Source: Actinomycetota bacterium
GTDB lineage: Bacteria > Actinomycetota > Actinomycetes > Nanopelagicales > Nanopelagicaceae
NCBI GenBank assembly: GCA_009702245.1
Contig: WLIL01000004.1
Span: forward strand, 1 to 32,853
Reading direction: 5' to 3'
Length of the DNA: 32,853 nt
This document shows positions 16,402-25,944 of the stretch, piece by piece. The notes under the pieces were generated by a model. That model had not been told where the DNA came from. It worked only from the letters and a program-made list of their open reading frames with translations, and did not search any database. Both the position numbers and the translations under genes were made by a program. The first letter of the stretch is position 1, and every line of letters starts with the position of its first letter.

Positions 16402-16415
16402 TAACCTCGCCTGAT
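16402..16415 (+). promoter_or_regulatory. Possible leaderless -10 element of the GH18 gene
   Basis: TAACCT (16402-16407), 8 nt, then ATG at 16416. The spacing is 2 nt longer than the usual pattern in this window. No ribosome site was found, which supports a leaderless mRNA. Confidence 0.35.
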
Positions 16416-18179
16416 ATGAGTAGAAGAGCGTGGATTGCAGGCAGCGCCGTTGTGACGATGCTCTGCTCTTTGCTTATCGTGGGTGGGCGGGCACTGCCTG
16501 CCCAGGCCGCTAATGATGATCCACCTCGAAAGATTGTTACTGGGTGGATGCCTTATTGGAATACCAAGGGCGGGATGGCCACCATCATGGCTAATGCGGA
16601 TCTCTTCCCAGAGGTGATGCCCTTTTGGTTTTCGGTGAAGAGCCAAACAAATGTCTTAGATCAATATGACCCAGCAAATGCCGCACCAATGGCAGATCAA
16701 GTGAAGGCGCTCCAGGCCGCTGGAATAAAAGTCGTTCCCTCACTGACCGACGGCACAGGAAAATTGGCGATGCAAAAAATTTTGGGTGATGCCACCAAAC
16801 GTGCACAGTTGGTAAAGACCTTGGCAGACCTTGCAGTCAAAAATGGATTCGATGGTTTGGATTTAGACTGGGAGGGCTTTGCTTTCACAGATGGCACGGC
16901 ATCATGGGCGGTAACGTCGCCGCTCTGGACAACATTCGTCAAAGAGCTTGCCATCAAGCTGCATGCACAGGGAGATATTCTTTCGGTGACGACCCCCGAT
17001 GTGCGCGACCCAGCGTCTGGAAAAAAGGGTTACTGGGTTTATAACTGGCCGGAAATCGGGCCGGTAATTGATCGCCTCCGCATCATGACCTATGACTACT
17101 CGGTTGCTAATCCGGGACCAATCGGTCCGCTCTCCTGGGTGGATCAAGTTACCAAGTACGCAGCCACACTCATGGCGCCGTCCAAGATTTGGGTTGGCGT
17201 ACCTACCTATGGGCGGGATTGGGTTATCGCAGTGGACGGAAGATGCCCGGATGGCGTAGATCTCAAGGCTCCCAAAGGTGCAACTGCTGGTACAAAAGCA
17301 GTAGTTAATTCCAGGGATGCTGCGGCGCTTGCCGCAAGTTATCAAGCCACACCGGTATGGACTGAGTCGTATGGGGAGTACTCCTTTAATTACACCAAGG
17401 TCTATGCGCCTGCAGACGGCGCGGCTGAAAAGACTTGTGTTGTTACCCGGACCGTGTGGTATCAAGATGCTCGCTCGGTAGCCGCACGCGCTGCTCTTGT
17501 TGCGAAATATAAAATTGGTGGAGTCGCCTTTTGGAGTTTGGGAATCGAAGATCCACTCACTTGGCCTTCAGTTCGACTTTATGCAAAGACGATTGCTCCT
17601 GATGTTGTTCTAGGAAGCATTGATGCGCCATCAACTCCGGTAGATTTTGCAACGCCGGTCACCCTTACAGCAACTTTCAAAGTTTCTGATTCGCGCCCAG
17701 TCGCTGGAGCGCCCATTTCATTTCAGATTATGCGAAATAGCGATACTGATTGGCGCGAAATTGCTACAGCAACAACTTCAGTAACTGGGGTGGCCCAAAT
17801 CAAATTAGTGGCTTCGCAATACGTGCAAGTGCGCGCAGTGGCGGCAGGAACCTGGGAGAGGCTGACCGGAACCTCGCCGGCAAAGAACATCGCGGTACAG
17901 CGACTCATTGGTTCACTTGGGGTGAACGCGCCACGCCTTGGTTCCAAGGTCGTTGTGAAAGCCCAACTCTTGCCCGCCCAGGGCGTTGATGTCGTCCTAG
18001 AAGAGTGGATAGACGGAACTTGGGTCGCAGTTTCATCAGGGGCCAGTGGAAATGATGGCGCTATTTTGCTCACCGCCACTGTGCGCCAAGCTGGATTCCA
18101 CACTTATCGCGTAAGCGCACGCTCAGATAGCTACTTCGAAACCGTGTTAAGCCAAGCTATCTCCACAATCGTTAGATAA
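16416..18179 (+). CDS. Secreted glycoside hydrolase family 18 protein with C-terminal Ig-like domains
   Basis: 587 residues. Signal peptide 1-32 (basic MSRRAW, hydrophobic core, ending AQA-AND). Residues ~38-390 form a GH18 TIM barrel: the catalytic DxxDxDxE is D146, D149, D151 and E153 (Glu153 is the proton donor), with RIMTYDYS and a final GVAFWSLGIEDP strand, as in chitinase-like and YaaH-type enzymes. Residues ~395-587 look like two beta-sandwich domains resembling bacterial Ig/FN3 folds. All catalytic acids are present, so activity on a beta-1,4-linked N-acetylglucosamine polymer (chitin or peptidoglycan) is likely. Which polymer cannot be told. It sits upstream of clpS and is probably independently transcribed. 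Its last codons overlap the clpS promoter. Confidence 0.9.
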   Translation: MSRRAWIAGSAVVTMLCSLLIVGGRALPAQAANDDPPRKIVTGWMPYWNTKGGMATIMANADLFPEVMPFWFSVKSQTNVLDQYDPANAAPMADQVKALQAAGIKVVPSLTDGTGKLAMQKILGDATKRAQLVKTLADLAVKNGFDGLDLDWEGFAFTDGTASWAVTSPLWTTFVKELAIKLHAQGDILSVTTPDVRDPASGKKGYWVYNWPEIGPVIDRLRIMTYDYSVANPGPIGPLSWVDQVTKYAATLMAPSKIWVGVPTYGRDWVIAVDGRCPDGVDLKAPKGATAGTKAVVNSRDAAALAASYQATPVWTESYGEYSFNYTKVYAPADGAAEKTCVVTRTVWYQDARSVAARAALVAKYKIGGVAFWSLGIEDPLTWPSVRLYAKTIAPDVVLGSIDAPSTPVDFATPVTLTATFKVSDSRPVAGAPISFQIMRNSDTDWREIATATTSVTGVAQIKLVASQYVQVRAVAAGTWERLTGTSPAKNIAVQRLIGSLGVNAPRLGSKVVVKAQLLPAQGVDVVLEEWIDGTWVAVSSGASGNDGAILLTATVRQAGFHTYRVSARSDSYFETVLSQAISTIVR

Positions 18180-18186
18180 TTACTCC
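18175..18186 (+). promoter_or_regulatory. Leaderless-type -10 element of clpS
   Basis: GATAAT (18175-18180) is a near-match to TATAAT. It is followed by 6 nt and the clpS ATG, and overlaps the stop codon of the GH18 gene. Confidence 0.45.
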
Positions 18187-18477
18187 ATGGGTAGCACTTC
18201 CACGATTGTGGCCGAGCCGGAGGTTGACCTTCAGAATGCTCTTGCGCGGCCATGGAACATCATCGTCTGGAACGATCCGATCAATCTCATGACCTATGTA
18301 ACAAGGGTATTCATGATGGTCTTTGGTTACTCCAAGGAGAAATCTGAACGTCTCATGATGGAAGTGCATAGCGATGGTAAATCATTGGTAGCAAGTGGCG
18401 CACGGGAAGCGATGGAGCAGGCCGTTACGCAATTGCATGAATATGGTTTGTGGGCCACCTTGGAGCAGGCATCGTGA
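18187..18477 (+). CDS. clpS: ATP-dependent Clp protease adaptor ClpS
   Basis: 96 residues. It delivers N-degron substrates to the ClpC or ClpA unfoldase of ClpP. The family core PWNIIVWNDPINLMTYV (from about residue 22) contains the ND dipeptide that contacts the substrate N-terminal residue. EVHSDGKSLVASGAREAMEQ forms the helix that touches the Clp N-domain. The N-terminal ~20 residues are a flexible extension. It is the first gene of the conserved actinobacterial cluster. The stop overlaps the GTG start of the DUF2017 gene by 4 bp. Confidence 0.96.
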   Translation: MGSTSTIVAEPEVDLQNALARPWNIIVWNDPINLMTYVTRVFMMVFGYSKEKSERLMMEVHSDGKSLVASGAREAMEQAVTQLHEYGLWATLEQAS

Positions 18478-18935
18478 AGGTGTCCAAGATCCGTGGTGGT
18501 ATCAACCTTGAGCTGCTCGAAGGAGAGCGCGACGTACTGTTGCAATTGATTGACGACTTCCGTGAGTTTGTCATGAGCGAAGATATATCTGATCCGGCGG
18601 TCGCCCGGCTCTTCCCAGATGCCTACGAAGGCAACGAGGAGAGTGCTGAATTTAGAAAGTATTCAGAACCGGCACTGAGGGAAAAGAAGAATCGCGATAG
18701 CGCCTACATTCGTTCCTGCCTCGGAGTAGCTGGTGTAATCAGCATCAAAGAGATCGAAGTAGATTCTTGGCTCCGTGGGATCAACGATTTGCGACTCACG
18801 TTGGGCACTCGCTTGGAGGTCACGGGTGATGAATACGGTGGAGAAATCCCCGAGGATGACCCGCGTTCTTTTCTCTACTCGCTTTACGGTTGGCTCGGTT
18901 GGCTTCAGGGCTCATTGCTCGAGGTAGAGTTCTAA
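18474..18935 (+). CDS. DUF2017 family protein
   Basis: 153-residue soluble protein of the DUF2017 family, which is found almost only in actinobacteria and nearly always right after clpS (Rv1332 position in M. tuberculosis). It shows an N-terminal beta-rich start (GGINLELLEGERDVLLQLIDDFREF), an acidic middle with RLFPDAY, and a C-terminal RLTLGTRLEV...LYGWLGWLQGSLL segment. The function is unknown, and linkage suggests a role with Clp proteolysis. GTG 18474 is chosen as start because it gives the common 4-bp overlap with clpS. An upstream ATG at 18450 would overlap clpS by 28 bp. Confidence 0.88.
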   Translation: MKVSKIRGGINLELLEGERDVLLQLIDDFREFVMSEDISDPAVARLFPDAYEGNEESAEFRKYSEPALREKKNRDSAYIRSCLGVAGVISIKEIEVDSWLRGINDLRLTLGTRLEVTGDEYGGEIPEDDPRSFLYSLYGWLGWLQGSLLEVEF

Positions 18936-18936
18936 C
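18925..18936 (+). promoter_or_regulatory. Leaderless-type -10 element of the mec-like gene
   Basis: TAGAGT (18925-18930) inside the end of the DUF2017 gene, then 6 nt, then GTG at 18937. It suggests the cysteine genes can be transcribed apart from clpS. Confidence 0.5.
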
Positions 18937-19347
18937 GTGCTTTCGATTTCACAAGAATTTGTTGACGCTATCTACGCGCATGCTCGAGCAGATCACCCCG
19001 ATGAGGCGTGCGGCGTAATCGTAGGACCGGCAGGCACGGGTATACCTACGCGCCACATACCGATGCGAAATGCGGCCATGTCACCGACTTTTTATGAATT
19101 TGATTCCATTGAGATGCTCAAGCTCTATCGAGACCTGGACGATCGCGATGAAGTCCTTGTTGTTATCTATCACTCGCACACATCGACGCAGGCCCACCCG
19201 TCGCGAACCGATATCGCCTATGCCTCTGAGCCGGAGGCCCATTACGTGCTGGTATCTACCCGCGAAGAACTTGCAGGAGCGAATGAGTTCCGGTCTTTCC
19301 GCATTGTCGACGGGGTGGCGACCGAGGAGCCCGTTCAAATTCGCTAA
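18937..19347 (+). CDS. mec: JAMM/MPN metallopeptidase, Mec-like (CysO-cysteine peptidase)
   Basis: 136 residues. In M. tuberculosis Mec is a zinc peptidase that releases cysteine from the CysO C-terminus. The JAMM zinc site is complete: Glu23 (PDEACGV), His79 and His81 (YHSH), then Ser89 and Asp92 (PSRTD), giving the HxH-x7-S-xx-D pattern. The position directly before cysO and cysM matches Rv1334-Rv1336. GTG start, supported by the hexamer 6 nt upstream. Because the CysO encoded next ends in Gly-Gly-Ser rather than Gly-Gly, this enzyme may also trim that last residue, a reaction known for JAMM proteins acting on other sulfur carriers such as QbsE. Confidence 0.92.
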   Translation: MLSISQEFVDAIYAHARADHPDEACGVIVGPAGTGIPTRHIPMRNAAMSPTFYEFDSIEMLKLYRDLDDRDEVLVVIYHSHTSTQAHPSRTDIAYASEPEAHYVLVSTREELAGANEFRSFRIVDGVATEEPVQIR

Positions 19348-19362
19348 TTAGAGCGCACCCTT

Positions 19363-19374
19363 TAGGCTATGGCT
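19363..19374 (+). promoter_or_regulatory. Leaderless-type -10 element of cysO
   Basis: TAGGCT (19363-19368), 6 nt, then GTG at 19375. If the rule holds, the ATG at 19369 lies before the transcript start. Confidence 0.5.
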
Positions 19375-20611
<1,237 letters not shown>

Positions 20612-20614
<3 letters not shown>

Positions 20615-20623
20615 GCTAGGCCC
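20612..20623 (+). promoter_or_regulatory. Leaderless-type -10 element of murI
   Basis: TAGGCT (20612-20617) includes the cysM stop codon. 6 nt later is the murI ATG. Confidence 0.5.
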
Positions 20624-21418
20624 ATGACTTCCGCGCCCATCGGCATCTTCGACTCCGGCGTGGGAGGGCTCACCGTGGCTCGGGCTATTCTTGATCAGCT
20701 GCCACATGAATCCATCATTTACGTGGGGGATACCGCGCGTGGTCCGTACGGGCCACGGCCACTTGCCGAGGTACGTGAATTCTCACTTGAGATCATGGAC
20801 CGGCTCGTTGCCGAAGGCGTAAAGGCCTTAGTGATTGCCTGCAACAGCGCAAGCGCGGCAGTTTTGCGTGATGCGCGTGAACGTTACGAAGTTCCAGTGA
20901 TCGAAGTAATCCAACCAGCTGTGCGTCGAGCGGTCTCAGCGACACGTAATGGTCGTATTGGTGTCATAGGTACGCGCGCCACTATCGATTCACGCGCCTA
21001 TAACGATGCGTTTGCCGCTGCACCACAGTTGGAGATTATTTCAACGTCTTGTCCACTCTTTGTCGATTACGTAGAGCGAGGCGAAACATCGGGTGGTGAA
21101 ATCCTCACAATTGCTCGCGAATATCTTGCACCGATGCTAGCTGAAGAGATCGACACACTCGTTCTCGGATGTACGCACTATCCACTTTTGACCGGTGTGC
21201 TCTCGTACGTTGCTGGAAACGGTGTCACACTGGTTTCTAGTGCGGAAGAAACTGCTAAAGATGTTTACCGCACTCTGCTCGATCACAACATGCTCAGCGA
21301 AAGCGGTGAACCGACGCATCAATTCCGAGCAACTGGCGAACCTGCCCCCTTTGCACATTTGGCAAGGAGGTTCCTCGGTCCTGAAGTGGGAAGTGTTACT
21401 CATCTTGATTTGAACTAA
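20624..21418 (+). CDS. murI: Glutamate racemase
   Basis: 264 residues. It supplies D-glutamate for peptidoglycan by interconverting L- and D-Glu without a cofactor. The two catalytic cysteines are in context: Cys73 (ACNSAS) and Cys183 (LGCTHYPLL), with the N-terminal [12 protein letters not shown] (Asp10, Ser11) and [13 protein letters not shown]. It lies in the same order as in M. tuberculosis (Rv1338), but the rhomboid-like gene that precedes it there is absent. It appears to have its own leaderless promoter. Confidence 0.97.
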   Translation: MTSAPIGIFDSGVGGLTVARAILDQLPHESIIYVGDTARGPYGPRPLAEVREFSLEIMDRLVAEGVKALVIACNSASAAVLRDARERYEVPVIEVIQPAVRRAVSATRNGRIGVIGTRATIDSRAYNDAFAAAPQLEIISTSCPLFVDYVERGETSGGEILTIAREYLAPMLAEEIDTLVLGCTHYPLLTGVLSYVAGNGVTLVSSAEETAKDVYRTLLDHNMLSESGEPTHQFRATGEPAPFAHLARRFLGPEVGSVTHLDLN

Positions 21419-21466
21419 TCGACTAAATTCTCTCTTCCCCGCCATCAAGATTGGTCCACGACTAGA

Positions 21467-21478
21467 TAGGGTTGCCAC
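21467..21478 (+). promoter_or_regulatory. Leaderless-type -10 element of rph
   Basis: TAGGGT (21467-21472), 6 nt, ATG at 21479. The 60-bp murI-rph gap shows no terminator: the ATCTTGAT/ATCAAGAT inverted repeat in it has a 30+ nt loop. Confidence 0.5.
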
Positions 21479-22198
21479 ATGACAACGAGACTCGACGGCC
21501 GCGCAAATAACCAACTCCGCGAAGTGAAGTTCACCCGCAATTGGTCAAACCATCCTGAGGGCAGCGTCCTCGTGGAATTTGGTGAGACGCGCGTGCTCTG
21601 CACCGCCTCCTTTACGGCAGGGGTACCGCGTTGGCTCAAGGGCACTGGCAAAGGTTGGGTCACCTCTGAATACTCAATGCTTCCACGCGCCACGCACACT
21701 CGCTCTGACCGCGAGAGCGTCAAGGGCAAACTGGGCGGTCGCACTCAAGAGATTTCTCGCCTTATTGGTCGCTCACTCCGTTCCATCATCGACATGAACG
21801 CGCTTGGGGAGAACACCATCGTCCTTGATTGCGATGTATTGCAGGCAGACGGCGGAACTCGCACTGCAGCTATCACAGGCGCATACGTTGCCCTCGCCGA
21901 TGCCATTGAGTGGGCCATCAAGGAAGGGCACATAAAGAAGTCACCGCTGCATTCCACTGTGGCCGCGATCAGCGTGGGAATTATCGACGGAGTGCCACGT
22001 TTGGATCTTTGCTACGAAGAAGACGTGCGCGCGGAGACCGATATGAATGTGGTCTGCACGGGAGATGGCACTTTCGTTGAGGTGCAAGGAACTGCTGAGG
22101 GAGCTCCTTTTAATCGCGATTTGCTCAATGGTTTGCTCGATCTGGCAGTTGCTGGATGTGCAGATCTCACGAGACTCCAAGCCGCTGCGCTCGCCTAA
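21479..22198 (+). CDS. rph: Ribonuclease PH
   Basis: 239 residues, the usual length. Phosphorolytic 3'-5' exonuclease that trims tRNA precursors, a hexamer of RNase PH domains. Seen: [19 protein letters not shown] at the N-terminus, GEDR-like phosphate-site sequence [26 protein letters not shown] (Arg-rich), [21 protein letters not shown], and the C-terminal [11 protein letters not shown]. All catalytic elements are present. It is followed 4 nt later by rdgB, the standard actinobacterial pair. Confidence 0.97.
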   Translation: MTTRLDGRANNQLREVKFTRNWSNHPEGSVLVEFGETRVLCTASFTAGVPRWLKGTGKGWVTSEYSMLPRATHTRSDRESVKGKLGGRTQEISRLIGRSLRSIIDMNALGENTIVLDCDVLQADGGTRTAAITGAYVALADAIEWAIKEGHIKKSPLHSTVAAISVGIIDGVPRLDLCYEEDVRAETDMNVVCTGDGTFVEVQGTAEGAPFNRDLLNGLLDLAVAGCADLTRLQAAALA

Positions 22199-22202
22199 TC
22201 CG

Positions 22203-22820
22203 ATGACGGATCGTCGAGTTCTCTTAGCCACTAAGAATCAAGGAAAGCTCAAAGAATTTCTGCGCATCATCATGGAACTTCATGGTGAGAACTCGTTGGA
22301 GTTGCTCTCGGCCGATGATTTCCCTGATCTTGGTGATATTGAAGAGACCGGCGCAACATTTATTGAGAATGCACTTCTGAAGGCGCGCGAAAGTTGTCGC
22401 ATCACTGGGGTCGCGGCGATCGCCGACGACAGTGGAATTTGTGTTGATGCACTGAACGGCATGCCAGGGATTTATTCGGCGCGATGGGCCGGTACTCATG
22501 GAAATGACAAAGCAAATCTAGAACTACTTCTCGCTCAGCTCGATCACATCCCGGCTGATCGTCGTACTGGCTCTTTTCGTTGCGCAGTCGCACTGGTATT
22601 TCCTGATGGTCGCGAGCTAGTCGAGGAGGGCGTGATGCCCGGATACATCATTGATCAGCCCCGTGGCAATGGCGGATTCGGTTACGATCCCATTTTTGTT
22701 GCCGAAGGATACGAATTAACGACGGCGGAGTTATCTCCTAGCGAAAAAGATGCGATCAGTCATCGCGGTAAGGCCTTTCGGGCTCTAGCCCCAAAACTCT
22801 TAGAAATGTTGAACGCATAA
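22203..22820 (+). CDS. rdgB: XTP/dITP diphosphatase (non-canonical purine NTP pyrophosphatase)
   Basis: 205 residues, HAM1 family. It hydrolyses dITP and XTP to the monophosphates and so keeps deaminated purines out of nucleic acids. Motifs: LATKNQGKLKEF at the N-terminus, IADDSGICVDALNGMPGIYSARWAG (metal-binding acids) and GNGGFGYDPIF with SHRGKAFRA near the C-terminus. The ATG at 22203 matches the family start. An earlier in-frame Met would run back into rph. It is co-transcribed with rph. tRNA-Leu lies convergent downstream with no obvious terminator between. Confidence 0.96.
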   Translation: MTDRRVLLATKNQGKLKEFLRIIMELHGENSLELLSADDFPDLGDIEETGATFIENALLKARESCRITGVAAIADDSGICVDALNGMPGIYSARWAGTHGNDKANLELLLAQLDHIPADRRTGSFRCAVALVFPDGRELVEEGVMPGYIIDQPRGNGGFGYDPIFVAEGYELTTAELSPSEKDAISHRGKAFRALAPKLLEMLNA

Positions 22821-22838
22821 GCATTAAGTAAAGAATGT

Positions 22839-22922
22839 TGGTGCGGGAGGCGGGACTTGAACCCGCACGTCCGAAGACACAGGTTCCTAAGACCTGCGTG
22901 TCTGCCATTTCACCACTCCCGC
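22839..22922 (-). tRNA. tRNA-Leu (anticodon UAG)
   Basis: 84 nt on the minus strand. Acceptor GCGGGAG pairs with CTCCCGC, and the discriminator A is followed by an encoded CCA (22839-22841). The anticodon stem is CAGGT/ACCTG with loop CTTAGGA, giving UAG. The long variable arm is type II, as expected for leucine. T loop GTTCAAGTC. It reads CUA and, by wobble, other CUN codons. Confidence 0.95.
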
Positions 22923-22971
22923 AAACGTTCCCGAAGGAGCGCAATAAATCACTCCATCCTATCGCGTGGGG

Positions 22972-22985
22972 TAGCCTCTGATCAC
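22972..22985 (+). promoter_or_regulatory. Possible leaderless -10 element of the Cpn10-like gene
   Basis: TAGCCT (22972-22977), 8 nt, ATG at 22986. No ribosome site is seen in the gap. Confidence 0.35.
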
Positions 22986-23330
22986 ATGAGCGATGCGCCG
23001 GAAAACCCTCTCCCTATCAAGATGCTTCACGACCGGGTGATGGTCGAAACCGATGGCGTAGAAGGCGAGCGACGCTCCCTCAGCGGCATTCTCATCCCGG
23101 CAACAGCCTCGGTCGGCAAGCGCCTCGCCTGGGCTGTTGTAGTGGCCACTGGGCCGAATGTGCGCTCCCTGGAGGTGGGGGATCGGGTGCTTTATGACCC
23201 GGAGGATCCCAACGGTCAGGGTGAGGTCGAAGTCCGTGGCCAGTCCTACACACTTCTCCGGGAACGAGATATTCATGCCATGGCCTCGCCTCGCTTGAGT
23301 GACAGCGGGGGAACCGGGCTCTACCTTTAG
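22986..23330 (+). CDS. GroES/Cpn10-like protein
   Basis: 114 residues with Cpn10-fold features: IKMLHDRVMVETDGVEGERRSLSGILIPATAS near the N-terminus (strand, mobile-loop-like GERRSLSGILIP), then WAVVVATGPNVRSLEVGDRVLYDPED and a final YTLLRERDIHAM. It is divergent from canonical GroES and longer at both ends, with no groEL beside it. This suggests a paralogue with a specialised partner rather than the main GroES. The ATG at 22986 gives the family-like N-terminus. Three bases separate it from the next gene. Confidence 0.8.
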   Translation: MSDAPENPLPIKMLHDRVMVETDGVEGERRSLSGILIPATASVGKRLAWAVVVATGPNVRSLEVGDRVLYDPEDPNGQGEVEVRGQSYTLLRERDIHAMASPRLSDSGGTGLYL

Positions 23331-23333
23331 CAC
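23322..23333 (+). promoter_or_regulatory. Leaderless-type -10 element of the four-helix membrane protein gene
   Basis: TACCTT (23322-23327), 6 nt, ATG at 23334. It overlaps the end of the Cpn10-like gene. Confidence 0.45.
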
Positions 23334-24164
23334 ATGACTTTAGCCTCGAAGAAGAACCCTGCGCTCCAGATCATCTCTGGAATCTTGCTCTCGATCACTC
23401 TCTCGTTATCAATCATTTCTGTGGGGCTTTGGTGGACGCTCTTGCGAGGTGGCGCCGCGGGCGAAATTTCCCAGTCGGCGATGGCTGATGTAGACGTTCA
23501 GCGTGGGTTGGCAATTGAGTTTCTCAATAAGTTTGCTGAAGGTGCTGATCCAGAAACTGCTGCCGTAATTGCGGAGAAGCGTTTTTACCTGGAGGCGGCA
23601 CTCGATAAAGTGCTTGCAGATCCTGCAACAGCAGAAAAAATAAGTGCGATCGCAAACTCCGTGGCCGACGCACTCGCCTCGGACAGAGGAACCGTCACTG
23701 TGGATGTGCGACCGATATTGACATCGGCACTCAATGCGTTGAACAGTGAACTCGGTGACGCCACGGTGCCTGTGAGCGATATCGCAGATATGGAGCCGAT
23801 TGTGCTGGGCGAAGATTCTCCATTACCAAACCTCAGCGCCACCAAAACTAAAGCGACCACCGGAGCAATCGTAAGTGCGCTCCTCGCTTTAGGTTTTGGA
23901 TTCCTCTACTTCCTATTCACTCGCCGCCGCTCTTTGAGCCTTGGCATCATGGCACTTGCCCATGGCGGATTCTTCTTACTCATTTCTTTGCTCATACCCA
24001 AGGTGGCTAACTCACAAGTGGAGGAGGGGCTGGCTAATTCAATCGCTGGGGTGGTTGTTTCTAAAGTCTTCTCAGGCCCGTTAACACTTTCGATCGTTTC
24101 CCTCGTGGCCGGCGCATTGTTGATCGCGCTCCACATCGTCAAAACACGCAAGGCAGCAGCATGA
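23334..24164 (+). CDS. Conserved-looking membrane protein of unknown function
   Basis: 276 residues. Four hydrophobic segments: one at residues ~10-36, then three closely spaced in the C-terminal third (~177-197, ~203-221, ~240-262). The ~135-residue loop between helix 1 and helix 2 is acidic and Ala-rich with a conserved-looking VTVDVRPILTSALNAL element, and is probably extracytoplasmic. A C-terminal KTRKAAA tail is cytoplasmic. I do not recognise the family. The stop overlaps the ATG of the oxidoreductase by 4 bp (ATGA), so the two are translationally coupled. Confidence 0.75.
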   Translation: MTLASKKNPALQIISGILLSITLSLSIISVGLWWTLLRGGAAGEISQSAMADVDVQRGLAIEFLNKFAEGADPETAAVIAEKRFYLEAALDKVLADPATAEKISAIANSVADALASDRGTVTVDVRPILTSALNALNSELGDATVPVSDIADMEPIVLGEDSPLPNLSATKTKATTGAIVSALLALGFGFLYFLFTRRRSLSLGIMALAHGGFFLLISLLIPKVANSQVEEGLANSIAGVVVSKVFSGPLTLSIVSLVAGALLIALHIVKTRKAAA

Positions 24165-25114
24165 GGGCTATTCAAATCTCCGAATTTGGCGGACCGGAAG
24201 TATTAAAGCTTGTTGATATTCCAGCCCCCACTGGGCACGCAGGTGAAGTCCTTATTGAAGTAAGCGCTTGTGGTATCAATTACGCCGACTCGCATCAAGC
24301 GGAGAACTCTTATCTTTCGCCGCAAACTCTGCCACTTATTCCAGGTGCCGAAGTGGTCGGGCGTGATGCGAGTGGGCAACGCGTGGTGGCCTTAGTCCCT
24401 GGCGGCGGGTATGCAGAAGTTGTTTCAGCTCCAGAGGCGCTTACTTTTCCAATTCCAGATGGAGTAAGCGATGGAGCGGCGCTCGCAGCCATTTTGCAAG
24501 GGACCACTGCAGTGCATCTGCTCCGCACCAGTGCGCACCTTCAAAGCGGCGAGAGCGTGCTGGTTCATGCCGCCGCCGGTGGCGTTGGCACCATCGCAGT
24601 GCAGTTGGCAAAACTCTGGGGTGCGAAAGTTATCGGAAGTGCATCCTCTGCCGATAAACGCGAACTCGTTACATCTCTTGGGGCGGACGCCGTCCTTGAT
24701 CCTGCAGAAGCAGATCTCACCGCAGCGATTGTGGCTGCTAACGGAGGAAAGAAAGTTAATATCGTTCTTGAGATGACCGGTGGCAAGGTCTTCGATCAAA
24801 GTTTGCAGGCGCTTGCTCCTTTCGGTCGGCTTGTCACTTTCGGAATGGCCTCGCGCTCGGCACCCGAACCTATTCAAGCTGGCGCGCTCATGGGAACTTC
24901 GCGTGCGGTGATCGGTTTTTGGCTGGTGCATTGCATGGCTCGCCCCGATCGCATGATTGCTCCACAACTCGCTGAACTCTTTGAATTGATGGAGTCGGGC
25001 AAGGTAAAGGCAGTAATCGGTGGAAGTTATCCACTTTCGGAAGCAAAACGTGCGCATGAGGATCTCAGGGCCCGCAAGACCACCGGAAAAGTTTTTCTCG
25101 ACCCAAAGAAATAG
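24161..25114 (+). CDS. Zinc-free MDR oxidoreductase (quinone oxidoreductase / crotonyl-CoA reductase-like)
   Basis: 317 residues of the medium-chain dehydrogenase/reductase superfamily, quinone-oxidoreductase branch. The N-terminal GroES-like domain has CGINYADSHQAENSYL and IPGAEVVGRD. The Rossmann domain has VLVHAAAGGVGTIAVQLAKLWGAKVIG (AAGGVG fingerprint, as in NADPH-dependent members) and ends with AKRAHEDLRARKTTGKVFLDP. The structural and catalytic zinc Cys clusters of alcohol dehydrogenases are absent. It probably reduces a quinone or enone with NADPH, and the exact substrate is unknown. Coupled to the upstream membrane protein. It converges with the SDR gene across a bidirectional terminator. 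Confidence 0.9.
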   Translation: MRAIQISEFGGPEVLKLVDIPAPTGHAGEVLIEVSACGINYADSHQAENSYLSPQTLPLIPGAEVVGRDASGQRVVALVPGGGYAEVVSAPEALTFPIPDGVSDGAALAAILQGTTAVHLLRTSAHLQSGESVLVHAAAGGVGTIAVQLAKLWGAKVIGSASSADKRELVTSLGADAVLDPAEADLTAAIVAANGGKKVNIVLEMTGGKVFDQSLQALAPFGRLVTFGMASRSAPEPIQAGALMGTSRAVIGFWLVHCMARPDRMIAPQLAELFELMESGKVKAVIGGSYPLSEAKRAHEDLRARKTTGKVFLDPKK

Positions 25115-25117
25115 AAA

Positions 25118-25146
25118 CGGTGGTCAGGGATTAACCCCAACCACCG
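25118..25146. terminator. Bidirectional terminator between the MDR and SDR genes
   Basis: CGGTGGT (25118-25124) pairs with ACCACCG (25140-25146), and an inner GGG/CCC pair set lies around the ATTAA loop. On the minus strand TTTCTATTTC follows, so it works best for the SDR operon. On the plus strand no T-run follows. Confidence 0.75.
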
Positions 25147-25170
25147 CCCCTACAAATTAAGCCAGCGAAT

Positions 25171-25935
25171 TTATAGCGGAGTGACGTACGCTCCAGAAAT
25201 TCCGCCATCAACCAAGAAGTTCGAAGATGTGATGAAGGACGAGTCATCACTTGCCAGGAATGCCACCGCTGCCGCAATTTCTTCTGGTTGTGCAAAGCGA
25301 CCCATAGGAATGTGCACGAGTCGGCGAGCCGCACGCTCTTTATCTTTAGCGAAAAGCTCTTGAAGTAGCGGAGTGTTCACAGGTCCGGGTGAGAGTGCGT
25401 TTACACGGATTCCTTCACGAGCAAATTGCACGCCGAGCTCACGGCTCATTGCAAGCACGCCACCCTTGGAGGCGGTGTAGGAAATCTGCGAGGTGGCAGC
25501 GCCCATAGTCGCTACGAACGAAGCGGTGTTGATGATCGAACCCTTGCCGCCCTTTTGCATGTATGGGAGCACGTACTTGCAACAGAGATAGACGCTAGTG
25601 AGGTTGACTTCCTGCACGCGACGCCAAGCATCGATGCCAGTAGTGAGGATGGAGTCATCGTCGGGTGGTGAGATACCGGCGTTGTTGAAGGCAATATCGA
25701 TGCGACCGTATGTATCAAATGCGGTCTTGTACATCGCTTGAACTTGCTCTTCATTGGTAACGTCGGCCGCAACGAAGATTCCGCCCACTTCTTTGGCAAC
25801 TGCGTTGCCAGTCTCTGGGTTCATATCTACTACAACAACTTTGGCGCCTTCATCTGCAAAGCGCTTAGCAGTGGCATATCCGATACCACTACCTGCGCCA
25901 GTGATGACTGCTACACGTCCTTCTAACCGCTTCAT
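25171..25935 (-). CDS. Short-chain dehydrogenase/reductase (SDR), NAD-type
   Basis: 254 residues, classical SDR. Cofactor motif TGAGSGIG (12-19), and Asp37 after the second strand (VVVDMNP) suggests NAD(H) preference. NNAG at about 84-87. Catalytic Ser139, Tyr153 and Lys157 (YTASKGG). It ends with the usual FLVDGGISGAYVTPL. It is the last gene of a minus-strand operon with a glutamine synthetase-like ligase and an aldehyde dehydrogenase, 9 nt after the latter. It could oxidise an alcohol or hydroxy-acid intermediate of the same pathway. The substrate is not predictable from sequence. Confidence 0.9.
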   Translation of the reverse strand: MKRLEGRVAVITGAGSGIGYATAKRFADEGAKVVVVDMNPETGNAVAKEVGGIFVAADVTNEEQVQAMYKTAFDTYGRIDIAFNNAGISPPDDDSILTTGIDAWRRVQEVNLTSVYLCCKYVLPYMQKGGKGSIINTASFVATMGAATSQISYTASKGGVLAMSRELGVQFAREGIRVNALSPGPVNTPLLQELFAKDKERAARRLVHIPMGRFAQPEEIAAAVAFLASDDSSFITSSNFLVDGGISGAYVTPL

Positions 25936-25944
25936 GCGTCCTCG

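Noticed and set aside
16355-16467. 15-bp direct repeat (16355-16369 and 16453-16467)
   Set aside because: One copy is inside the GH18 signal-peptide coding sequence. The pair is short and far apart, with no functional context.
15990-16646. 218-codon minus-strand frame over DUF3039 and the GH18 start
   Set aside because: It crosses two supported plus-strand genes and has a composition typical of antisense shadow.
24425-25057. 210-codon minus-strand frame antisense to the MDR oxidoreductase
   Set aside because: Shadow of a conserved Rossmann protein, with no recognisable domain.
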